Of a stretch of DNA of 64,000 nt, positions 52,729 to 62,423 are shown piece after piece (the first letter of the stretch is position 1; every line of letters starts with the position of its first letter). The notes beneath the pieces are model-generated. The model saw nothing but the letters and a program-made list of their open reading frames with translations. It searched no databases and was not told the DNA's origin. The DNA is from Flavobacteriaceae bacterium (GTDB lineage Bacteria > Bacteroidota > Bacteroidia > Flavobacteriales > Flavobacteriaceae), in the NCBI GenBank assembly GCA_028280265.1, contig JANQMD010000026.1, forward strand, positions 44,659 through 108,658, given 5' to 3'. The position numbers were made by a program, and so were the translations under genes.

Positions 52729-53697
52729 TTACAATAGTTCCATCTCAGGTCTTTTTTGAGCTTGTAAGTTTCGGATAATGTCCTTAGTCATGGAAGAGAT
52801 ATCGTATTGATGCGACCAGTCCCAATCCGCTCTTGCTTGCGAATCATCAATAGTTTGTGGCCAGCTATCTGCTATCTCTTGACGAAAATCTGGCTTATAA
52901 GTAATGGCAAACTCCGGAATGTGTTTCTGAATCTCCTCAGCCAATTCTTTTGGTGTAAAATCTATTGCAGAAAGATTGTAAGACGTTCGAGTAGTAATGC
53001 TGTTTTTATCGGCTTCCATAATTTGGATGGTCGCTTTTACAGCATCTTCCATATACATCATGGGTAACCTCGTATCCTCTTTCAAAAAACATTCATACGA
53101 GCCTTCTTCAATTGCCTTGAAAAAGATGTCTACAGCATAGTCTGTAGTACCTCCTCCTGGCTTTGTTTTCCAGCTTATGATCCCTGGATAACGAATACTT
53201 CTCACATCGACACCGTATTTTTCATGATAGTAGTTACACCAAAATTCACCAGAAATTTTGCTAATTCCATATACTGTCGATGGCTCTATAATGGTCCTTT
53301 GAGGTGTGTTTTCTTTAGGAGTTGTCGGCCCAAAAACGGCAATGGAACTTGGCCAGAAAACTCGTTCTACATGATTTTCTTTTGCTAAATCCAACACAGC
53401 TAAAAGAGAAGTCATGTTTAGATCCCATGCCTTTCTTGGGTATTTTTCTCCAGTTGCGGAGAGCATAGCTGCCAAGAGATAAACTTGCGACACACGGTGC
53501 TTTTGCACGACTTTTAGAATGGCTTCTTTGTCAGTAGCATCAACAATTTCAAAAGGACCTTCAGAGTTTTGTAAAATTTCACTCTCTCTAATATCTGAAG
53601 CAATTACATTTTCTTTTCCATAGATCGATCTTAATTTCAAGGTTAATTCGCCTCCTATTTGACCGCTAGCTCCTAATATTAAAATGGTGTCACTCAT
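52729..53697 (-). CDS. L-threonine 3-dehydrogenase, SDR type
   Basis: NAD-dependent oxidation of threonine to 2-amino-3-ketobutyrate, of the epimerase-like family described in flavobacteria. 322 residues: Rossmann GASGQIGGEL at residue 8-17, YGISKISGEFW with the YxxxK catalytic pair near 143, RSIRYPGIISWKTKPGGGTTDYAV (split) specific for this enzyme. Single gene with promoter TACCTTTG. Confidence 0.88.
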   Translation of the reverse strand: MSDTILILGASGQIGGELTLKLRSIYGKENVIASDIRESEILQNSEGPFEIVDATDKEAILKVVQKHRVSQVYLLAAMLSATGEKYPRKAWDLNMTSLLAVLDLAKENHVERVFWPSSIAVFGPTTPKENTPQRTIIEPSTVYGISKISGEFWCNYYHEKYGVDVRSIRYPGIISWKTKPGGGTTDYAVDIFFKAIEEGSYECFLKEDTRLPMMYMEDAVKATIQIMEADKNSITTRTSYNLSAIDFTPKELAEEIQKHIPEFAITYKPDFRQEIADSWPQTIDDSQARADWDWSHQYDISSMTKDIIRNLQAQKRPEMELL

Positions 53698-53721
53698 TTA
53701 AAATTGTATTATTATCATTTT

Positions 53722-53729
53722 CAAAGGTA
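53722..53729 (-). promoter_or_regulatory. -7 box of the threonine dehydrogenase gene (TACCTTTG)
   Basis: Perfect TAnnTTTG on the minus strand, 24 bases before the ATG. Confidence 0.58.
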
Positions 53730-53846
53730 ATTAATTTCGCTTTTCATAAAAAACAAATAAATAGAAAACCCGTTTTTAAAAGATTGTTAAAAAATAGTTT
53801 TTCTCCTTAAAAGAGCTCTTGTGGACTTATAATGAACGAATTTACT

Positions 53847-53854
53847 TATTTTTG
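53847..53854 (+). promoter_or_regulatory. -7 box directly before the lipoprotein gene at 53860 (TATTTTTG)
   Basis: Perfect TAnnTTTG ending five bases before the ATG; implies a leaderless transcript. Confidence 0.55.
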
Positions 53855-53859
53855 AGGGT

Positions 53860-54432
53860 ATGAAAGTATCGCATTTTTTTACTTTTTTCTTGTCAGTCAT
53901 TCTATTGTACTCTTGTGGAAAAGAAGCAAAAGAGGAGGTGACTCAAGTGCAGCAGAAGCCTAGCAAAAGAGTCGTAGTGAAGCATTCCCAAGCGACTCCT
54001 TTGGCAAAAGACGCTGCAAAAAAAGTTATTGATTGGAGAGAATACGAGGTTGTTAACGATTTTCTCTCAAAGTATTATTCAATTTCTCCTAATGAAGCAT
54101 TGAACAATTCTAAAGAGCTAAACGATTATGTAAAAAGTTTAAAAGATAGTGTTAAGCCTGTATTTTTAGAGACAGCTGCATTTTCTGCCAGATTGAATCT
54201 TTTACACAATGAAACATTGCGATTGTACGACATGTCTACCATTACAGCCATTAAAGCTGATGAAGTAAACAATCAGGTTGAAAAAATTATTGGTGCTTTT
54301 TCTTCCATGAACGCAAAAATCAATACGGTGATTCAGCAAATAAAGCTCGATAAAGAAATTGATTCGGAAAAATTTGACAAGGTTCGCGATTTGCCAAACG
54401 ACAACCTACCCGATAAAAATTCCAGCCCTTAA
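53860..54432 (+). CDS. Helical lipoprotein of unknown function
   Basis: 190 residues, lipobox SVILLYSC. Basic region (KPSKRVVVKH) then long helices (about 65-165) that could form a coiled coil, and a polar tail. No recognised domain. Followed 18 bases later by a SnoaL-like lipoprotein. Confidence 0.62.
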   Translation: MKVSHFFTFFLSVILLYSCGKEAKEEVTQVQQKPSKRVVVKHSQATPLAKDAAKKVIDWREYEVVNDFLSKYYSISPNEALNNSKELNDYVKSLKDSVKPVFLETAAFSARLNLLHNETLRLYDMSTITAIKADEVNNQVEKIIGAFSSMNAKINTVIQQIKLDKEIDSEKFDKVRDLPNDNLPDKNSSP

Positions 54433-54450
54433 AGTATAATTATCGATATC

Positions 54451-54987
54451 ATGATTTTATCTAAATTCCTAAAACTCTCTATCCTTTCTTTATTCCTATC
54501 AATAGTAATCAGCTGTGATAAAAAGAAAGAATCTACTCCAAAAAACAATTCTCTTGTTAGAGAAAATGTGAATTCTTTTCTAGATGAATGGCATTTGGCA
54601 GCTGCTGAAGCAAACTATGAAAACTACTTTAACAAAATGGATTCTATATCTGTTTTTATTGGGACAGATGCTACTGAAAATTGGCAGAAGAGTGAGTTCG
54701 AAAACTTTAGCAAACCTTATTTTGATAAGGGAAAAGCATGGAGTTTCAAAGCTATTGAGAGAAATCTGTATACCAATGATGATCAAAGCTTTATTTGGTT
54801 TGATGAATTACTCTCAACCTGGATGGGTCTCTGTAGGGGTTCTGGAGTTGTAGAGCAAAAGAATGGTAAATTTAGTATCAAACACTACGTACTGTCCATT
54901 ACCGTACCCAACGATGATGTACAACAGTTGATTCAAATTAAAAAGGAAACAGATTCAATTCTTACACAAAAGATTCTTACGAAATGA
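54451..54987 (+). CDS. SnoaL-like/NTF2-fold lipoprotein
   Basis: 178 residues, lipobox LSIVISC. The mature part has an NTF2-like layout: helix FLDEWHLAAAEANYENYFNKMD, FIGTDATENWQKSEFENFSKPYF, then a strand block (SFKAIERNLY, FIWFDELLS, GVVEQKNGKFSIKHYVLSITVPND). Small periplasmic binding or scaffold role is inferred. Confidence 0.75.
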   Translation: MILSKFLKLSILSLFLSIVISCDKKKESTPKNNSLVRENVNSFLDEWHLAAAEANYENYFNKMDSISVFIGTDATENWQKSEFENFSKPYFDKGKAWSFKAIERNLYTNDDQSFIWFDELLSTWMGLCRGSGVVEQKNGKFSIKHYVLSITVPNDDVQQLIQIKKETDSILTQKILTK

Positions 54988-55058
54988 GTGTAAATAAATT
55001 TCATCATTGTATATATCTCCAATATGATTAAATTTTTATACGAATTCCTGAATGTGCA

Positions 55059-55100
55059 AAAATTTTTAGTTTATTTATTTTCAGTAAACTATAAAATTTT
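55059..55100. terminator. AT-rich hairpin between convergent genes
   Basis: Arms AATTTTTAGTTTA and TAAACTATAAAATT form a weak stem with TTTT on either side. It could end both the NTF2-like gene and recX. Confidence 0.35.
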
Positions 55101-55575
55101 AAACAGATGAAATAAGCGCTTTGATGATCTCTTGAATAAGATCAGACTCGTAGCCTTTGTTGTAAAGATGTCTGTATAACTTTTGCTTTCGATTGTATGG
55201 ATTCGTCTCTTTTATTTCTTTATTCTTAGAGACTGCTAGTTTTTCAAGATTGGAAAGGTACTCTTCTTCATCAATTTCTTTTAAAGCTGTTTTGATATTG
55301 TATGTAGTAATTTGTCGAACCTTCAACTCTTGAATAATTCTTTTTCTTCCCCATTTTTTGATTCGATATTTTCCTCTGGCAAAACTTTTTGCAAATCGCT
55401 CTTCATTCAAGAAATCGTGTTGCATAAGGTGCAACAATATCAACTCTCGAGCTTCAGGGATGACACGAAACTCCGATAGTTTTCTCTCTACTTCCTGATG
55501 ACAACGATCTTGGTAGGCACAGTAGTACTCCATCTTTTTCTTGATTTCATCTACTGTAAACACTTTTTTCGTCAT
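55099..55575 (-). CDS. recX: Regulatory protein RecX
   Basis: Inhibitor of RecA. From ATG 55575 it has 158 residues with three RecX helical repeats: YCAYQDRCHQEVERKLSEF, FLNEERFAKSFARGKYRIKKWG (split) and LYRHLYNKGYESDLIQEII. The longer frame to 55614 would run into the terminator of the RND gene upstream, so the ATG here is right. Confidence 0.9.
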   Translation of the reverse strand: MTKKVFTVDEIKKKMEYYCAYQDRCHQEVERKLSEFRVIPEARELILLHLMQHDFLNEERFAKSFARGKYRIKKWGRKRIIQELKVRQITTYNIKTALKEIDEEEYLSNLEKLAVSKNKEIKETNPYNRKQKLYRHLYNKGYESDLIQEIIKALISSV

Positions 55576-55590
55576 AAAGCTAAAATAGAA

Positions 55591-55620
55591 AAAGGGCATG
55601 AATATAAAACTCATGCCCTC
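55591..55620 (-). terminator. Terminator of the RND efflux operon
   Basis: Stem AGGGCATGA/TCATGCCCT with a nine-base loop and T residues on the minus strand; also a T run on the plus strand. Confidence 0.85.
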
Positions 55621-55644
55621 AGCTTTTTTTATGTTTCTGAAGTC

Positions 55645-58600
55645 TTATTTATCCAGTTCCAAACTCAACTCAGGAGTTGGCTTAGCAGATGTCTTATTTC
55701 GTAACCACATTTTAAATCTAGTAATTAAATAAAACAAACTAGGCACTACAATTAAGGTTAAAAAGGTTGCCACAATCAGACCATAAATTACAGTCCATGC
55801 TAATGGCCCCCAGAAGATTACGTTGTCTCCTCCTACATAGATATTTGCATCAAATTCACTAACCAATGTGTAGAAATTAATGTTTAAACCTGTCGCCAAA
55901 GGAATCAGTCCTAGAATGGTGGTAATCGCAGTTAACAATACTGGGCGTAAACGTGCTTTTCCTCCTCTGATAATTGCTTCTTTTAAGGTTGCTACATCTA
56001 CATAATCGTTTTCATGTACATTTTGTTCTACTTTCTTTCTATCAATCAGTAATTGAGTATAGTCTAGCAATACCACTCCATTGTTTACTACAATTCCCGC
56101 CAGAGAAATGATTCCCATCATGGTCATCATAATCACAAAAGAAGATCCGGTTGCTACAATTCCTCCAAATACCCCAATCAAACTCAAGAAAATGGCTAGC
56201 ATAATAATTCCTGGTTTCGATACTGAATTAAATTGAAAGATTAAAATGAAGAAAATCAAAGCCAATCCGGTAAAGAATGCACCCATCAAGAAACTCATTT
56301 GCTTGTTTTGCTCCTCAATTTCTCCTGTGTAATCTACCTCAACAGTGGATGGCTTGTCTTTAAATGACTCCATCTCTTTTTGGATTTGATTCACAATTGC
56401 TTGTGCATTTCCTCCTGGTGCTAGTGCTGAGTATAACAATACCACACGTTTTACTTTATCATGCTTGATGGCACTAAATCCAGAATTGTTTCTTTGCTTT
56501 GCGACTGCAGATACAGGAATCTCCTTGATCTGTCCTGAAGCCTGATCTCGGAACGTAATCTTTTGATCAAAAATAGCACTGGTATTGTATTTGTCTTCTT
56601 TATTAAAACGAACGTAGATATCATAATCGTCACCGTCTTCCTTATAAATACCTGCTTTCGCTCCAAAGACTGAGTTTCTTAATTGTTGTCCAACTTGACC
56701 TGTACTTACACCTAACTCACCCGCTTTTTTACGGTCTACCTCAACCAACATTGCTGGTTTCGCTTTGTTCACATCAATTTTTAGTTCATCAATTCCTGCT
56801 ATATTTTTGGAATTGATATAATCTCTCATTTTATCAGCTGTCTCAATTAACTCATCATAGTCCTTTCCTTCCAATTGAATGCTAATTGGGTATCCAGCTG
56901 GTGGTCCTACGGCATCTTTTTCTACAGAAATAGAAACTCCTGGGTAGACATCTTTTAGGGCCTCTTGTACTTTTGCCTGCAATTCCTTGGATTGTGCTCC
57001 TCGACGAAATTTAAACTCACGCATGGTAGCCGTAATCTTTCCTTTGTGAGGCATCTCAGCAGCAGATCCACCATCGGTTTGAGGGTTTCCTGCACCTGCA
57101 CCTACTTGAGATACTGCGCTTTCAACCAAATAGTTGTACCCTTCATCTACGTACTCTCCACCATTTAAAACCGCATAAACTCTATCTTCAACTTCTTTGG
57201 TAATTTCATTGGTTTTCTCAATATCTGTCCCTTCAGGATACTCAATATATACAATGATTTGATTTGGGTCGTTATCTGGGAAGAATTCTACTTTTGTTCT
57301 TTGACTCGCTACTGATCCTCCAAAACCAGCAAAAGCAAGAAACAACAAAACAAATGTAGATATTATTACAATTCCAGGTCTCCATCCTTTTAGTGCTACT
57401 GTTATCATTCTTTCATAAAAGCGTTCCCATCTTGGTAATACTTTATTCTGAAATCCATTTGCCATCGGTCTCAATGCCAATCGATAAACCCAAAGCATTA
57501 TGGCAGTAAATACCATGATGGTTCCTAAAGCTCTGTATGGACCTCCAAAGATTAAAATAAGGGCTCCGAAAATTGCCACGATCACCGTAATCTTAATGAT
57601 TTTACTTAGCGGCATATCTTTGTCTTCTGTGGTCATAAATTGAGATACCATTACCGAATTGAAAAAGATCGCAACGAAAAGTGAAGATCCCAGAACTACT
57701 CCTAATGTTTTAGGGAAGTAGATCATAAATTGTCCCATCACACCAGGCCATAATCCGAGTGGTACGAATGCCGCAACTGTTGTTAATGTGGAAATGATAA
57801 TAGGAAAGGCAATTTCTCCAATTCCTTTTTTTGCTGCTTCTACTCGTGACAGTCCTTCTTCATCCATGAGACGATAGACATTTTCGACCAGTACAATTCC
57901 ATTGTCTACTAGCATTCCAAGTCCCATAATTAATCCGAAAAGAATCATTGTATTCATTGTGAATCCTAGTGCACTCAGAATTGCCAATGACATGAACATG
58001 GACATGGGAATGGCAAATCCAACAAACAATGCATTTTTAAATCCAAGGAAGAACATCAAAACGGTCACTACTAAAATCACCCCGAAGATGATGTTGTTTA
58101 CCAAGTCATCTACCTGACCAATGGTTTTGGAAGATTGATCGTTAGAAATAGTTACTTTTAAATTTGTTGGAAAGACATTTTCTTTCGTGTTTTTTACAAT
58201 CTCCTGAATTTGCTCTGCAGCTCTCACCATGTTTTTTCCTGCTCTCTTCTTCACATCCAACATCACAACTGGAGCGCCTACTTTCTTTTCAGAATCATAT
58301 TCCCTGGCATAGGTAGTATGCTCTTTATCGTGAAAAGAGACAACAGCCACATCTTTTAGATAAACTGGGTTTCCTTTCTCAGATTTGACTACAAAATTTT
58401 CCAGTTGAGAAGGTTTATCAATTTCTCCAACTATACGAATGGTTCTCCTCTGTCCACTTGCGACTAAATTCCCAGCAGACATCGTCATGTTTCCGTTATT
58501 AATGGTATTCACGATATCATTAAAACTCACTCGAGCTGCCATCATCTTGTAGATATTTACCGCCACTTCAACTTCTTTCTCTTCTGCGCCACGTATGTCT

Positions 58601-59166
58601 ACCTTTTTGATCTCAGATAAATCCTCGATTTCATCTTGAAGGTATTCTCCAAACTCTTTCAGCTTGTCAACTGGATAATCTCCACTAATATTGATATTCA
58701 GAATTGGCATTTCTTCCGACATACTCAATTCAAAAATATTAGGGTCTACTTTGGCTCCATTAAATGTAGGCCAATCTTCACTCGATGTTTCAGAATCTAC
58801 TTCGTCTTTTACTTTCTGTTTTGCTTCTTCAACTGTGATTCCTTCTTCAAACTCTACGATTACCATAGAGTAGTCTTCTTGTGAAGTAGAGGTGATTTCA
58901 ACGACTCCACTTAATGTTTTTAGTTTATCCTCTAGGGGATCTGTAATCAATTTCTCTACATCTTCAGCAGTATTCCCAGGATAGAGAGAGCTGATGTAAA
59001 TCTTGGTTTCTTTAATCTCAGGAAAGTTCTCTCTAGGCATGCTTAAAAAAGCTGAAAGACCTAGGAAAAAGATCACTGCTACAAGAACGTACATGGTCGT
59101 CTTGTTGTTAATTGCCCAAGACGAGAGACCAAATTCTTTGTTTACTTTCTTTTGTTGATCAGTCAT
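55645..59166 (-). CDS. RND efflux pump inner-membrane transporter
   Basis: AcrB/CusA-type proton-driven exporter. 1173 residues with twelve helices: TM1 TTMYVLVAVIFFLGLSAFL, the TM4 proton site FGLIMGLGMLVDNGIVLVEN, and the TM10-12 block LIVVPSLFYLITRFK at the end. The two large periplasmic loops carry porter domains. Length is at the upper end of the range. Substrate is unknown; the operon has a matching TetR repressor. Three bases from the adaptor gene. Confidence 0.93.
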   Translation of the reverse strand: MTDQQKKVNKEFGLSSWAINNKTTMYVLVAVIFFLGLSAFLSMPRENFPEIKETKIYISSLYPGNTAEDVEKLITDPLEDKLKTLSGVVEITSTSQEDYSMVIVEFEEGITVEEAKQKVKDEVDSETSSEDWPTFNGAKVDPNIFELSMSEEMPILNINISGDYPVDKLKEFGEYLQDEIEDLSEIKKVDIRGAEEKEVEVAVNIYKMMAARVSFNDIVNTINNGNMTMSAGNLVASGQRRTIRIVGEIDKPSQLENFVVKSEKGNPVYLKDVAVVSFHDKEHTTYAREYDSEKKVGAPVVMLDVKKRAGKNMVRAAEQIQEIVKNTKENVFPTNLKVTISNDQSSKTIGQVDDLVNNIIFGVILVVTVLMFFLGFKNALFVGFAIPMSMFMSLAILSALGFTMNTMILFGLIMGLGMLVDNGIVLVENVYRLMDEEGLSRVEAAKKGIGEIAFPIIISTLTTVAAFVPLGLWPGVMGQFMIYFPKTLGVVLGSSLFVAIFFNSVMVSQFMTTEDKDMPLSKIIKITVIVAIFGALILIFGGPYRALGTIMVFTAIMLWVYRLALRPMANGFQNKVLPRWERFYERMITVALKGWRPGIVIISTFVLLFLAFAGFGGSVASQRTKVEFFPDNDPNQIIVYIEYPEGTDIEKTNEITKEVEDRVYAVLNGGEYVDEGYNYLVESAVSQVGAGAGNPQTDGGSAAEMPHKGKITATMREFKFRRGAQSKELQAKVQEALKDVYPGVSISVEKDAVGPPAGYPISIQLEGKDYDELIETADKMRDYINSKNIAGIDELKIDVNKAKPAMLVEVDRKKAGELGVSTGQVGQQLRNSVFGAKAGIYKEDGDDYDIYVRFNKEDKYNTSAIFDQKITFRDQASGQIKEIPVSAVAKQRNNSGFSAIKHDKVKRVVLLYSALAPGGNAQAIVNQIQKEMESFKDKPSTVEVDYTGEIEEQNKQMSFLMGAFFTGLALIFFILIFQFNSVSKPGIIMLAIFLSLIGVFGGIVATGSSFVIMMTMMGIISLAGIVVNNGVVLLDYTQLLIDRKKVEQNVHENDYVDVATLKEAIIRGGKARLRPVLLTAITTILGLIPLATGLNINFYTLVSEFDANIYVGGDNVIFWGPLAWTVIYGLIVATFLTLIVVPSLFYLITRFKMWLRNKTSAKPTPELSLELDK

Positions 59167-59169
59167 GGT

Positions 59170-60363
59170 TTATTTTTTTACTTCTTTGACAGCTATCTTT
59201 ACTTCTTGACCATTTTTTACACTACGTGCACCTTCAAGTACAATCTCATCACCTAGCTTTAATCCTTCCAAAACTTCAATTACATCTCCTTGTGTTTTTC
59301 CAGTTCTGATGATTCTTTGCTGAACTTTTCCAAAAACAACTTCGCCATTTTTTTGACGATTGGAAACAACATATACATATTGCTTTCCTTGTGCATTTTC
59401 AGAGATGATACTTAAAGGAATAAGAATCGCTCTCTCATTCGTGTAATCATTAATCTTTAGTTTTGCCGTTAAATTCGGTTTTACATTCTTGCTATTCTTC
59501 GGCACTGCAATTTCAACACTAAATGTTCGGTTTGCTGGATTGATAAAGTTTCCAGCTTGACGAATTTTAGAATCAACACTTGTTCCTAATATTGGAAAAT
59601 TGACAACTACTTTTTTCCCTTTTGTTACGTTTTGAATGTAGGTCTCAGGAACATCTGTTTCAATGTACATATTGTCTAAGTTTACAATTCTGAAAACCTC
59701 TGCTCCTTGTCCAGGCGCAACAATTGTTCCCTGATCTTTGATTACATCATCAATCACTCCATTAAAAGGTGCTGTGATTTCAAATTTCCCCAACTGCTTT
59801 TTCATCTGGTCTACAACATTTTTACTTGACAAATAGTTTGTCTTTGTTTGTAAATATTGAATCTCAGAACCTATTTTTTGGTCCCACAATCTTTTCTGAC
59901 GTTCGTAAGTCGTTTTTGCCAATTCAGCAGAAGCTTCAGCTTGTGCTAATTGTTGTTGCATTCCTCCGTCATCAATGGTTGCCAATACTTGACCTTTGGT
60001 TACTTTCTGACCTTCTTTTACATGAACTTTTTCTAATAGTCCTGCCATTTCTGGGTAGATCAAAACATTTTGTTTGGTTTGCACGTTTCCGTGTAATTCT
60101 AAATAGTGAACAAACTCAGTTTCCTTTGTTGAAAAAGTTGTGATCAAAGGAATTTTCTTGTTAGGGTTTAGCTCGTCTAATCTCTTATTAACTTGATTAA
60201 TTTGAGCTGTTAGTTCTTGTTGTTTTTGATCAAGCTCGTTCTTTTTGGCTTGAACAGTCTGCACATCATCAGACTTTAAAACTTCAGCTAAGTTTCCTGC
60301 TTCTTTTTTTCCGCAAGAAGCTAAAACTAATGTTAAGATAAATATGGAATAAATCTTTCTCAT
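59170..60363 (-). CDS. RND efflux periplasmic adaptor, lipoprotein
   Basis: 397 residues, lipobox LTLVLASC. A coiled coil (about 35-70) and a hairpin (LAQAEASAELAKTTYERQKRL) around a lipoyl/HlyD-like motif (VLIYPEMAGLLEKVHVKEGQKVTKGQVLATI, split), followed by beta-barrel and membrane-proximal domains. Links the transporter to the TolC-like protein. Confidence 0.92.
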   Translation of the reverse strand: MRKIYSIFILTLVLASCGKKEAGNLAEVLKSDDVQTVQAKKNELDQKQQELTAQINQVNKRLDELNPNKKIPLITTFSTKETEFVHYLELHGNVQTKQNVLIYPEMAGLLEKVHVKEGQKVTKGQVLATIDDGGMQQQLAQAEASAELAKTTYERQKRLWDQKIGSEIQYLQTKTNYLSSKNVVDQMKKQLGKFEITAPFNGVIDDVIKDQGTIVAPGQGAEVFRIVNLDNMYIETDVPETYIQNVTKGKKVVVNFPILGTSVDSKIRQAGNFINPANRTFSVEIAVPKNSKNVKPNLTAKLKINDYTNERAILIPLSIISENAQGKQYVYVVSNRQKNGEVVFGKVQQRIIRTGKTQGDVIEVLEGLKLGDEIVLEGARSVKNGQEVKIAVKEVKK

Positions 60364-60370
60364 TGGATGG

Positions 60371-61693
60371 TTATTTTAATGGGATGTTTAATGCGTTTTC
60401 TAAGGCTGCTTTTTTAGCAATGACATCTAACATCGATTGAATGAATGATTGTTGTTGTGAGTATAATTGGTTTTGCGCTTGAGTTAAATCGAAACTCGTA
60501 GAAAGTCCTTCGAAGAACTTAATTCGTTGCTTCTTCTCGATTCTCTCAGCTAGATTTAAGTTCTTTTGAGACGTTTGGTAGCTATCAATGCTTAACTGAT
60601 AATCACTCTTGGCTCTTTTCGCTTGAAGGCTTAATTTTTCTGTGGTTTCTTTCAAACGTAAGTCGGCAATATCAAGATCTATTCTTGCTTTTTGTGTTTT
60701 AGCTCTTCTTTTAAAACTACTAAAAATAGGGATGTCTAAGCTTACCCCTAAAACCGAAGTCCCAATCCATTGTTGTCCACTTTGCAGGAATGTAAACGTT
60801 TCTGAGTTGGCAATGTAATTGTAATTAACAAAGGCTTTTAATTTTGGAAGTGATTGACTTTGCTCATAGCGCATTAACAAACGTTTTGCTTCTCGATCGT
60901 TCTGAGCAATCTTATAATCAATATGATTGTTTAGATTAAAATCTTGAGTCATTAAGTTTAAATCAATATTAGTTTGAGTTAATGAATCTAAAGAGTCTGT
61001 CAATATTAATTTCGTGTTGATATCATTCCCTAAGGTGATGTTTAACATTTGATAGGCAATGTCCTTTAATCTTCGAACACTATTCAATTGATTTTCAATA
61101 TTCCCCAAAGTAATTTCTAATTGCTCTACATCTTCCTCTTCATTCAGTCCGTTTTCAAAAATCTTTTTGGCATCATTTAAATTCTTATCCAGAATTTTTT
61201 TGTTGTTTTCAAGAATTTCAATACTCTTCTCTGAGACTAGCACATTTCCGTAAGCATTAATCACAGCCTCTCTCGTAAGAAGTTCTGTTTTCTCCTTTGC
61301 TTGTTGGGAAATTTTCAAGAATGTTTTTGCAGATTGTAATCCCACTAAGTAGGATCCGTCAAAAATCAATTGATCTAACTTAATCCCAGTTGTTACAGAA
61401 TGTTTGGCATTAAAATCTACTACTCCATCCTGATCAAAATCAACCCCAGGAAACTGTCTTTTTAAATTATTCGTATAATTTAAATTTCCTGAAATTTGAG
61501 GAAGGCCTATAGTTGTAGTTTCCCATTTTTGTTGTTTTGCTGACTCAATATCTTTGAGAGCAGCTTTGTTGTCGTAACTATTTTTGATTGCATGGTCTAT
61601 AGCCTCTTGCATTGACAATGTCATGCTCGTTTCTTGGGCTTTAATAGCATGTAAACAAAATACAGTCGCGACAATAACTAAATACTTTCTCAT
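60371..61693 (-). CDS. TolC-family outer-membrane efflux protein
   Basis: 440 residues, signal peptide (cut near AIKAQE). Two homologous halves of the outer-membrane efflux domain with long helices: SMQEAIDHAIKNSYDNKAALKDIE and AQNQLYSQQQSFIQSMLDVIAKKAALENAL. Forms the exit duct for the RND pump. Seven bases before the adaptor. Confidence 0.92.
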   Translation of the reverse strand: MRKYLVIVATVFCLHAIKAQETSMTLSMQEAIDHAIKNSYDNKAALKDIESAKQQKWETTTIGLPQISGNLNYTNNLKRQFPGVDFDQDGVVDFNAKHSVTTGIKLDQLIFDGSYLVGLQSAKTFLKISQQAKEKTELLTREAVINAYGNVLVSEKSIEILENNKKILDKNLNDAKKIFENGLNEEEDVEQLEITLGNIENQLNSVRRLKDIAYQMLNITLGNDINTKLILTDSLDSLTQTNIDLNLMTQDFNLNNHIDYKIAQNDREAKRLLMRYEQSQSLPKLKAFVNYNYIANSETFTFLQSGQQWIGTSVLGVSLDIPIFSSFKRRAKTQKARIDLDIADLRLKETTEKLSLQAKRAKSDYQLSIDSYQTSQKNLNLAERIEKKQRIKFFEGLSTSFDLTQAQNQLYSQQQSFIQSMLDVIAKKAALENALNIPLK

Positions 61694-61696
61694 TTG

Positions 61697-62299
61697 TTAA
61701 TTGTTGGTGTATAATTGGTTTTCTAATTCTTCTATTCCTTTTTCTGTACTGATGCCACGTAAATGATACTCCAAATAATAGGTCATTAATGTGCTCATTG
61801 AGTAGTTATGCAATGGGAACAAGTCCTTGTCTTTGATTCCTACCATTCCATGGAAATAAATCCTAGCAATAAAATCTATATCAATAGATTCCCTGTACAA
61901 TTCTTGTTTTATTCCTTTTTCCAAATTTTCTTTGATCAGCCCTTGCATTTCCTCAAACTGTTTTTTCCTCAAAGTGGCATATATTTTAGGATAATATTTT
62001 TGCAATTGATATTGAGGAGATGACTTCTCATCATTTAAGTGTTCTAATACAAATTTCTTGATCATGAATAATTCAACTATTGGACTTTGCTCCTGCTCGT
62101 GGATAATATCTATTCCATCACAAATCGTATCAAAAAGATAGTTTGTTACTGCCTCTACCAAAGCTGTTTTGTTGCTAAAATGAGCGTAGATCGTCTTCTT
62201 AGACACACCCGAAGTTTTCGCAATATCATCCATTGTAACGCTCTTAAAACCTAGGTTCAAGAACATTTCTGTTGCGTTATGTAGTATCTTTTCTCTCAT
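61697..62299 (-). CDS. TetR-family regulator of the efflux operon
   Basis: 200 residues. N-terminal helix-turn-helix (FLNLGFKSVTMDDIAKTSGVSKKTIYAHFSNK, split) and a ligand-binding helical domain. First gene of the tetR-tolC-adaptor-RND operon; an inverted repeat of GGAAACTTT lies over its promoter, so autorepression is likely. Confidence 0.92.
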   Translation of the reverse strand: MREKILHNATEMFLNLGFKSVTMDDIAKTSGVSKKTIYAHFSNKTALVEAVTNYLFDTICDGIDIIHEQEQSPIVELFMIKKFVLEHLNDEKSSPQYQLQKYYPKIYATLRKKQFEEMQGLIKENLEKGIKQELYRESIDIDFIARIYFHGMVGIKDKDLFPLHNYSMSTLMTYYLEYHLRGISTEKGIEELENQLYTNN

Positions 62300-62309
62300 A
62301 AAATCTGGG

Positions 62310-62341
62310 CAAATTTACAACAGGAAACTTTAGAAACCAAA
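62310..62341 (-). promoter_or_regulatory. Promoter of the tetR-efflux operon
   Basis: Minus strand TTTG (62341-62338), 20 bases, TAAATTTG (62317-62310); a canonical Bacteroidota promoter ten bases before the tetR ATG. Confidence 0.7.
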
Positions 62342-62357
62342 AAAGTTTCCAAAGTTT
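62323..62357. promoter_or_regulatory. Candidate TetR operator
   Basis: Perfect nine-base inverted repeat GGAAACTTT (62323-62331) / AAAGTTTCC (62342-62350), overlapped by a second one AAACTTT/AAAGTTT (62325-62357 with inner AAAC/GTTT). It covers the -33 box of the efflux promoter. Confidence 0.62.
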
Positions 62358-62423
62358 TAGGTTTTTTTTAACGTTCTTAACTCGATCACTAAATAGGATG
62401 CCGTATTTTTACACAAATTTTAA

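Noticed and set aside
54584..54853. 89-codon plus-strand frame inside the NTF2-like gene
   Set aside because: Fully inside a better-supported lipoprotein gene in another frame.
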